This document shows positions 1 through 4,013 of a stretch of DNA of 6,100 bases, one piece after another. The notes below the pieces were generated by a model. The model saw nothing but the letters and a program-made list of their open reading frames with translations, did not search any database and was not told where the DNA came from. The stretch lies in assembly GCA_013003675.1 (NCBI GenBank), contig JABDIP010000024.1, forward strand, positions 1 through 6,100, read 5' to 3'. The position numbers and the translations under genes are program-made. Origin of the DNA: Inquilinus sp. (GTDB taxonomy: Bacteria > Pseudomonadota > Alphaproteobacteria > DSM-16000 > Inquilinaceae). The first letter of the stretch is position 1. Each line of letters starts with the position of its first letter.

Positions 1-21
1 CCCCCCCCCCCCCCCCCCCCC
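1..21. repeat. Poly-C homopolymer tract (21 C) at window edge
   Basis: The first 21 bases are all C, followed directly by a G. The tract may continue beyond the window. It lies about 160 bp upstream of the predicted flagellin promoter. A run this long in a GC-rich genome may be a contig-end sequencing artefact or a true slippage-prone tract. Read forward in one frame it would encode prolines ending at a TGA at 59-61 (last residues PPRRATPIGGRKK), so the 3' end of an upstream gene cannot be excluded, although nothing recognisable is visible. Confidence 0.6.
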
Positions 22-69
22 GCCGCGGCGGGCGACACCGATCGGCGGACGGAAGAAATGATCGACCCC

Positions 70-124
70 GGCAAAACCTGCCTAGCGCGACCCGGCAATT
101 CTTGCCCCATGGGCAGGAACTGCC
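70..124. promoter_or_regulatory. Three tandem inverted repeats, candidate enhancer sites for an FlbD-type sigma-54 activator
   Basis: Three copies of the pattern GGCAR-N3-YTGCC are visible. Site 1 is GGCAA-AAC-CTGCC (70-82, one mismatch in symmetry). Site 2 is GGCAA-TTC-TTGCC (94-106, perfect). Site 3 is GGCAG-GAA-CTGCC (112-124, perfect, extended by one more G/C pair). Sites 1 and 2 are each preceded by a C run. The centres are 24 and 18 bp apart and lie roughly 65-110 bp upstream of the -24 element, a normal distance for an enhancer bound by a sigma-54 activator. As I remember them, the Caulobacter ftr elements bound by FlbD have a similar CGGCAA...TTGCC shape. The assignment to FlbD is inference; the palindromes are seen directly. 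Confidence 0.6.
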
Positions 125-182
125 CCCGGTGCGCCGACGGCGAATCCCCGGATTTCCGAGGGTTTTCGGGGTGCCGGGCGGT

Positions 183-197
183 TGGCATGGTGCTTGC
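183..197 (+). promoter_or_regulatory. Sigma-54 (RpoN) -24/-12 promoter of the flagellin gene
   Basis: The sequence TTGGCATGGTGCTTGC (182-197) matches the sigma-54 consensus TGGCACG-N4-TTGCA closely. The invariant GG is at 184-185 and the invariant GC at 196-197, with exactly 10 bases between them. Transcription would begin near position 209, giving a leader of about 111 nt before the flagellin ATG. Flagellin genes of polar-flagellated alphaproteobacteria such as Caulobacter are known to use sigma-54 promoters with remote enhancers, and candidate enhancer palindromes lie just upstream (70-124). Confidence 0.82.
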
Positions 198-274
198 GAC
201 ACTCAGCGACGCGACAGGTCCACTGCCAAGCAGGCGGCGGATCGGAAGGGGCGGCAGGAAGCTACCCCGTCGCA

Positions 275-293
275 CCGGCCCAGGAAGGGCCGG
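275..293 (+). promoter_or_regulatory. GC-rich hairpin in the flagellin mRNA leader
   Basis: The arms CCGGCCC (275-281) and GGGCCGG (287-293) are perfectly complementary around the 5-nt loop AGGAA. The hairpin ends 26 nt before the flagellin ATG, just upstream of its ribosome binding site (307-312). It could stabilise the leader or be the target of post-transcriptional control. In Caulobacter the FlbT protein is known to act on the flagellin mRNA leader; any such role here is inference. The purine-rich loop itself resembles a Shine-Dalgarno core, and the downstream site AGAAGGA is better placed for initiation. Confidence 0.45.
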
Positions 294-306
294 GTCACTT
301 CATGTA

Positions 307-312
307 GAAGGA
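307..312 (+). promoter_or_regulatory. Ribosome binding site of flagellin
   Basis: GAAGGA, with its GG 8 nt before the ATG at 320, is the only well-spaced purine-rich element here. It supports the choice of 320 as the start, which also gives a standard flagellin N-terminus. Confidence 0.65.
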
Positions 313-319
313 AAGTACC

Positions 320-1132
320 ATGCCCACAGTCACAACGAATACGGGCGCGAATACCGCCCTGCGTTTCCTCAACATCAACGACATGAACACCCGCAGCTCG
401 ATCGGCAAACTGTCGAGCGGCTCGCGGATCGTGAAGGCGTCGGACGACGCGTCGTCGCTGGCGATCTCGACCAACCTGAACGCCGACGTCGTCGTGCTGC
501 GCCAGGCGTCCACCAATGCCGCCAACGGCACCGCCGTTGTCCAGGTGGCCGACGGTGGTCTGGCCCGCATCGCCGACATCCTGTCGCGGATGAAGGCGCT
601 TGCCACCCAGTCCCTGTCGGGCTCGGTGGATGCCACCAGCCGCGGCTACATCAACGCCGAGTTCACGCAGATCCGCGACGAAATCACCTCGATCGCCGAG
701 CAGACGGAGTTCAACGGTACCGAACTGCTCGACACGGCCGCGACCCTCAGCTTCATGGTCGGCCGGGCCGCTGCCGATACGATCGACGTGGCGACGGTCG
801 TCGTCACCGCCACGGGCCTGGCCGTGAATGCCAGCGTGGTCGACACGGCGACCAATGCGACAACCGCGCTGACCGCGATTACCACCGCGATCAACACGGT
901 CAACAGCACGCGGGCGAACATGGGCTCGTACATGTCGCGCTTCGACTTCCGGGCGCGCAATGTCGACACCCAGATCGAGAACATCGAGGCCGCGAAGTCC
1001 TCGTTGCTCGATACCGACGTGGCGGCGGAGATGACCAAGTTCACCTCCGCCCAGGTGCTGATGCAGGCGAACGTGGCGATGTTGGCCCAGGCCAACCAGT
1101 TGCCGCAGAACCTGTTGCGGCTTCTGAGCTAG
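320..1132 (+). CDS. Flagellin (short, D0-D1 only)
   Basis: This is the structural subunit of the flagellar filament, exported through the flagellar type III apparatus and polymerised under the FliD cap. The 270 residues hold the conserved N-terminal domain at about 1-138 (the SSGSRIVKASDDAS segment at 32-45 and the EQTEFNGTELL segment at 127-137). The C-terminal domain spans about 200-270 and ends in AQANQLPQNLLRLLS. There is almost no hypervariable middle: residues 139-197 are a low-complexity stretch with 15 Thr and 3 Ser, so the D2/D3 domains are absent. No cysteine is present, as is usual for filament proteins. Residues R90, L94 and E114 align with the TLR5-contact residues of Salmonella FliC. 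The gene is first in the cluster, behind a sigma-54 promoter and ahead of a 3' hairpin. The start is set by the RBS at 307-312. The symbol (fliC, fljK, fla) is left open because alphaproteobacterial paralogues cannot be told apart from sequence alone. Confidence 0.96.
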   Translation: MPTVTTNTGANTALRFLNINDMNTRSSIGKLSSGSRIVKASDDASSLAISTNLNADVVVLRQASTNAANGTAVVQVADGGLARIADILSRMKALATQSLSGSVDATSRGYINAEFTQIRDEITSIAEQTEFNGTELLDTAATLSFMVGRAAADTIDVATVVVTATGLAVNASVVDTATNATTALTAITTAINTVNSTRANMGSYMSRFDFRARNVDTQIENIEAAKSSLLDTDVAAEMTKFTSAQVLMQANVAMLAQANQLPQNLLRLLS

Positions 1133-1154
1133 CCGCTGGCTGGCTGATGCCTCA

Positions 1155-1179
1155 GGGAGGGCGCCTCGCGCGCCCTCCC
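1155..1179 (+). terminator. Strong hairpin after flagellin, terminator-like without U tract
   Basis: GGGAGGGCGC (1155-1164) and GCGCCCTCCC (1170-1179) form a perfect 10-bp GC stem with the loop CTCGC. It begins 22 nt after the flagellin stop. No T run follows, so it is not a textbook intrinsic terminator; in GC-rich genomes such stems still often act as partial terminators or protect the mRNA 3' end. The likely effect is a stable, abundant flagellin transcript and limited read-through into the downstream genes. Confidence 0.72.
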
Positions 1180-1196
1180 GCATCGCCCCGCCGGCA

Positions 1197-1219
1197 CCAT
1201 GGCACCGTACCCGCCATGG
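1197..1219. repeat. CCATGGC...GCCATGG inverted repeat between flagellin and the FlaG-like gene
   Basis: CCATGGC (1197-1203) and GCCATGG (1213-1219) are perfect inverted repeats separated by 9 nt, and each arm itself contains the palindrome CCATGG. It could be a second RNA hairpin behind the flagellin gene or a protein binding site. It overlaps a weak sigma-54-like match (1200-1215). Confidence 0.4.
1200..1215 (+). promoter_or_regulatory. Weak sigma-54-like promoter candidate for the downstream genes
   Basis: TGGCACCGTACCCGCC has the GG (1201-1202) and GC (1213-1214) with the required 10-nt spacing. The -24 half TGGCAC is perfect, but the -12 half CCGCC departs from TTGCA. If used, the start point would be near 1226, only about 30 nt before the FlaG-like ATG. 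None of the GGCAR-N3-YTGCC palindromes seen before the flagellin gene are repeated here. The match could be chance. Confidence 0.25.
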
Positions 1220-1240
1220 CCGCCGATCCGGGCAATGTCG

Positions 1241-1250
1241 AGGAGGTGAT
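1241..1250 (+). promoter_or_regulatory. Perfect Shine-Dalgarno of the FlaG-like gene
   Basis: AGGAGGTGAT is fully complementary to the usual 3' end of 16S rRNA over ten bases and lies 5 nt from the ATG at 1256 (9 nt from the AGGAGG core). It firmly fixes the start of the downstream gene and is much stronger than the sites of the other genes in this window. Confidence 0.8.
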
Positions 1251-1255
1251 TTGTT

Positions 1256-1717
1256 ATGAACGACATCTCGAAGACAAGTTTGACTGTTCCAGTCGCTGTC
1301 GCCGCCGCACCGGGGAAACCGGTCGCCGCCGCACCGACGCGGGCCGCGGTCGTCGCACCGGCGCGACCCACGGTTGCCGCGCCGACGCGTGTCGCCGAGG
1401 CACCGCCGGAGCAGACCGCGCCCAAGGCCGACATCCCGAGGCGGGAAGTCGCCGCCGCGGAACCGGCCGCGCAGCCGGCCGCCGACTCGACCGTCGCGGC
1501 GAAGCTTCCGGAACCGGTCCACACGACCGTCACCGGCTATACCGATGCGTCGACCGGCCATTTCGTCATGCAGGTGCGCAAGGTGGAGACCAAGGAAGTG
1601 GTCAGCCAGTACCCGGCCGCCGAATTGCTGCGGTTCTACGCCGCCACCCGGGAGGCGCTGGAGCGGACGTCGGAGGCCGCCGACGCGGTCGACCTGAAAC
1701 AGGATGTGAGCGCCTGA
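1256..1717 (+). CDS. FlaG-like flagellar protein with Ala/Pro-rich N-terminal half
   Basis: The 153 residues fall into two parts. Residues about 12-85 are a low-complexity Ala/Pro/Val/Arg region with loose repeats of the type VAAAPTRAA (23-31) and VAAPTRVAE (40-48), probably disordered. Residues about 88-135 resemble the FlaG domain: a TDASTGHFVMQV strand pair (96-107), then KEVVSQYPAAELLRFY (113-128), which corresponds to the family signature GEVIRQIPPEExL. FlaG proteins are known to affect filament length or assembly in several bacteria, without a settled mechanism. The place between flagellin and fliD is typical for flaG. The match is partial (GEVIRQIP reads KEVVSQYP), so I call it FlaG-like and give no symbol. 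No signal peptide, membrane segment or cysteine is seen. The start is set by the perfect Shine-Dalgarno at 1241-1250. Confidence 0.75.
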   Translation: MNDISKTSLTVPVAVAAAPGKPVAAAPTRAAVVAPARPTVAAPTRVAEAPPEQTAPKADIPRREVAAAEPAAQPAADSTVAAKLPEPVHTTVTGYTDASTGHFVMQVRKVETKEVVSQYPAAELLRFYAATREALERTSEAADAVDLKQDVSA

Positions 1718-1782
1718 CCGACCGAAGGGGCCCGTTGCCGTCCGCCGTGACGCCGCGGCCCCGGAGGATCGGACAGCGCGAC

Positions 1783-1787
1783 GGGAG
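1783..1787 (+). promoter_or_regulatory. Ribosome binding site of fliD
   Basis: GGGAG lies 8 nt before the ATG at 1796. The other purine-rich element, GGAGGA around 1763, is too far away. The 78-nt gap before this gene holds no recognisable promoter. Confidence 0.5.
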
Positions 1788-1795
1788 ATTGGACA

Positions 1796-3523
1796 ATGGA
1801 TAGCATCACCGGTATCGGCACCCTCGGGCTGGTCAACGGCAGCGCCACCTTCTTCGGCGGCCAGTCGGGCATCGACACCCAGGCGCTGATCGAATCATTG
1901 GTCCAGGCCAAGCAGTTGCCGGCGGTGCGAATCGAGAGCCGCGTCACCGCCAACGAGGCGAAGATCTCCGCCTTCAACGATCTGAAGAGCAAGCTGACCG
2001 CCACCCAGACGGCCCTGAACGGGCTGCGCAATCCGCCGGGTTTCTTCGGCGGCCAGGACAACGTGTTCCTCGCCCGCAGCGTCTATCTCAGCGGCGGCAC
2101 CTCGGTCGACCCGACCAGCATCGTCGCCGTCGCCGTCGATGGCGAGGCGGCGGTCGGCAATTTCGACCTGACCGTCAACCGGCTCGCCAAGGCGGAGAAA
2201 TTCACCGGCGCGACGGCCGCCGACACCGCCGCGCTGGGCTATGCCGGCACCATCTCGGTCGGCCTCGCCTCGGCCGACTACACCGCCACCGACGTCATCA
2301 TCGATGCCGGCGACAGCATTCTCGACATCCGCGACAAGTTCAACGCCGTCGCCGACGCCACCGGCGTGTCCGCCTCGGTGATCCAGACCAGCGCCAATCC
2401 GGCCGCGCCCAACTATGAACTTGTGCTGTCCGGCACCGAGACCGGCATCGCCATCGACTACAGCGATGTGGCGGGGACGCTGATCTCCGGCGGCGACATG
2501 GCGAAATCGCCGCTGCAGACGGCCGAGACGGCGCAGATCGTCCTCAACGGCGTGAACGTGGAGCGCACCGGCAACGAGATCGACGATTTGCTCGACGGCG
2601 TCACCTTCACTCTTCTGCGCGAGGAGCCGGCCGAGAAACTGGCGGTCGAGGTTGGCACCGACCTCAACGACGTGAAGGACAAGATCGTCGAGTTCGTCAA
2701 CGCCTACAACGAGTTCCGCGCCTTCGTGGAGAGCCAGCAGGTGGTCGGCGAGGATGGCGAGGTCGGCTCTTCCGCCGCCCTGTTCGGCAACGGCACCGTG
2801 CGCACCACGATGGACGCGGTGGCGACGGAGCTCGCGCGCTCGGTCGCCGGTGTCGCCGGTCTCAGCACCCTCGCCGATATCGGCGTCACCTTCGACAACA
2901 GTAACCGGCTGGTGGTCGACGACGTGAAGCTCGACGACGCGCTGCTGACCAATCTCGACCAGGTCCGCGACATCTTCGAGTTCCGGCTGTCGTCGAGCTC
3001 GTCCGAGCTGCAAGTGCTGGATCATGCCGGCAGCTTCGATCTCTCCGGCTTCGACCTCCAGGTCAACAGCCTGGCCGCCGACGGCTCCGGGATCACCGTC
3101 TCGAACGTGCTCGACTCGAACGGCTCGCCGGTATCGGGCGACGCCAACCCCTTCACCGTCGACGGCACCACCCTGATCGGCAAGGCGGGCACCGCCTTCG
3201 AGGGGCTGAAGCTGGTCTACACCGGCGCCGCCGCCGGCGAGACGGTCTCGGTGACCGGGGTCTCCCAGGGCATCGCCGACAGCCTCTACAACGTCCTCGA
3301 CGGGTTGACGCAAATCGACGGGGCGATCACCCAGGAGACCCTCAGCCTCGACGCCCGCAATACCGATCTGGCCGAGGACATCGCCCGCATCGAACAGCGG
3401 GCGGAGGATTTCCGCCTCTTCCTGATCGCCAGGTTCGCCGCCCTGGAGCAGGCGCTGGCCGCCAGCAGTTCGCTGATGGACCAGGTCAAGGCGACCGCCG
3501 ACTCCCTGTCCGGCGACAACTGA
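1796..3523 (+). CDS. fliD: Flagellar hook-associated protein 2, filament cap FliD
   Basis: FliD forms the cap at the filament tip and promotes folding and insertion of exported flagellin. The 575 residues include the FliD N-terminal domain at about 22-130 (GQSGIDTQALIESLVQAKQLP at 22-42, then a helical segment, then GNFDLTVNRLAKA at 121-133). A beta-rich variable middle extends to about 235. The C-terminal domain begins near 238 with AETAQIVLNGVNVERTGNEI (242-261) and continues with a helix carrying DVKDKIVEFVNAYNEF. A long C-terminal helical segment (491-575) ends in a likely coiled coil. The length is somewhat above the enterobacterial protein (about 470). No cysteine is present. The N-terminus reads FFGGQSGIDTQAL where many FliD proteins have GLGSGLD. 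The peptide FFGGQ occurs twice (19-23 and 83-87), encoded by an identical 15-bp stretch. The gene sits 36 nt before fliS, the usual operon order. Confidence 0.95.
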   Translation: MDSITGIGTLGLVNGSATFFGGQSGIDTQALIESLVQAKQLPAVRIESRVTANEAKISAFNDLKSKLTATQTALNGLRNPPGFFGGQDNVFLARSVYLSGGTSVDPTSIVAVAVDGEAAVGNFDLTVNRLAKAEKFTGATAADTAALGYAGTISVGLASADYTATDVIIDAGDSILDIRDKFNAVADATGVSASVIQTSANPAAPNYELVLSGTETGIAIDYSDVAGTLISGGDMAKSPLQTAETAQIVLNGVNVERTGNEIDDLLDGVTFTLLREEPAEKLAVEVGTDLNDVKDKIVEFVNAYNEFRAFVESQQVVGEDGEVGSSAALFGNGTVRTTMDAVATELARSVAGVAGLSTLADIGVTFDNSNRLVVDDVKLDDALLTNLDQVRDIFEFRLSSSSSELQVLDHAGSFDLSGFDLQVNSLAADGSGITVSNVLDSNGSPVSGDANPFTVDGTTLIGKAGTAFEGLKLVYTGAAAGETVSVTGVSQGIADSLYNVLDGLTQIDGAITQETLSLDARNTDLAEDIARIEQRAEDFRLFLIARFAALEQALAASSSLMDQVKATADSLSGDN

Positions 3524-3548
3524 ACCCGACCCTGACGCCACGAGCACC

Positions 3549-3554
3549 GAGGAG
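3549..3554 (+). promoter_or_regulatory. Ribosome binding site of fliS
   Basis: GAGGAG ends 5 nt before the ATG at 3560. It lies inside the short 36-nt gap after fliD, consistent with co-transcription. Confidence 0.6.
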
Positions 3555-3559
3555 CCGCC

Positions 3560-4000
3560 ATGAACGCCCACCGCAGCGCGCTGCAAAGCTATGGCCAGGC
3601 CGCCCGGACGGTGTCGCCGGGACCCCAGGTCGTGATGTTGTACGACGGCATCCTGAAATGCCTCGGCGAGGCCCGGCTGGCGATCGAGGAGAACCGCATC
3701 GTCGACCGGTTCAACGCCTTGAAGCGGGCCTCCGACATCGTCAACGGACTCAGCTCCAGCCTCGACTTCGAGAATGGCGGCGAGATCGCGCCGATGCTCG
3801 AGCGCTTCTACAACTACGTCTTCTTCCGGCTGCAGCGCGCCAGCATGGAATCCTCGATCGCCATCGTCGACGAGATCGCCGCGAACGTCTCGGAAATGCG
3901 GGCCGCCTGGGCGCAGGTCGCCGAGCAGCCGGCGCCTTCCGCCGCGCCGGAGCCGCAGCCGGCGGCCGGTGGCGCCGGCAGCGTCACCGTCTCCGCCTAG
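3560..4000 (+). CDS. fliS: Flagellar export chaperone FliS
   Basis: FliS binds the C-terminal part of flagellin in the cytoplasm, prevents its premature polymerisation and assists delivery to the export gate. The 146 residues show the family pattern: a Tyr near the N-terminus (Y11), SPGPQVVMLYDGILKCL (19-35, compare SPxxLxxMLYDG), then FNALKRASDIVNGLSSSLDF (51-70), GGEIAPMLERFYNYVFFRL (73-91), and a last helix up to about 118. The tail from 120 to 146 is rich in Pro, Ala and Glu, is probably disordered, and makes the protein a little longer than the roughly 130 residues common in the family. The gene stands between fliD and the TPR-glycosyltransferase gene, which begins 13 nt after its stop. 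Confidence 0.94.
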   Translation: MNAHRSALQSYGQAARTVSPGPQVVMLYDGILKCLGEARLAIEENRIVDRFNALKRASDIVNGLSSSLDFENGGEIAPMLERFYNYVFFRLQRASMESSIAIVDEIAANVSEMRAAWAQVAEQPAPSAAPEPQPAAGGAGSVTVSA

Positions 4001-4013
4001 TCGGGCCAACGCG

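Noticed and set aside
1..61. 3' end of an upstream gene ending at TGA 59-61
   Set aside because: Only about 13 codons beyond the poly-C run are visible, with no recognisable sequence; it cannot be told from chance.
132..142. CGCCGACGGCG palindrome between the enhancer repeats and the promoter
   Set aside because: It is short, composed only of common GC-rich words and not repeated elsewhere in the control region, so there is no basis to call it a site.
102..386. 94-residue frame beginning upstream of the flagellin promoter
   Set aside because: It crosses the sigma-54 promoter and flagellin start, has no good ribosome binding site and no recognisable sequence pattern.
203..1561. 452-residue antisense open frame opposite flagellin and the FlaG-like gene
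   Set aside because: Composition is dominated by Arg and Gly, no recognisable domain is present, and it runs through the flagellin promoter leader and the 3' hairpin.
1727..1762. GGGGCC...GGCCCC pairing in the gap before fliD as a terminator
   Set aside because: The stem is only 6 bp with a 24-nt loop and no T run, which is expected by chance in such GC-rich DNA.
58..1803. 581-residue open frame on the + strand across the leader, flagellin and FlaG-like gene
   Set aside because: It overlaps two well-supported genes in another frame, is very rich in Arg, Gly and His without any domain pattern, and arises from the high GC content that removes stop codons.
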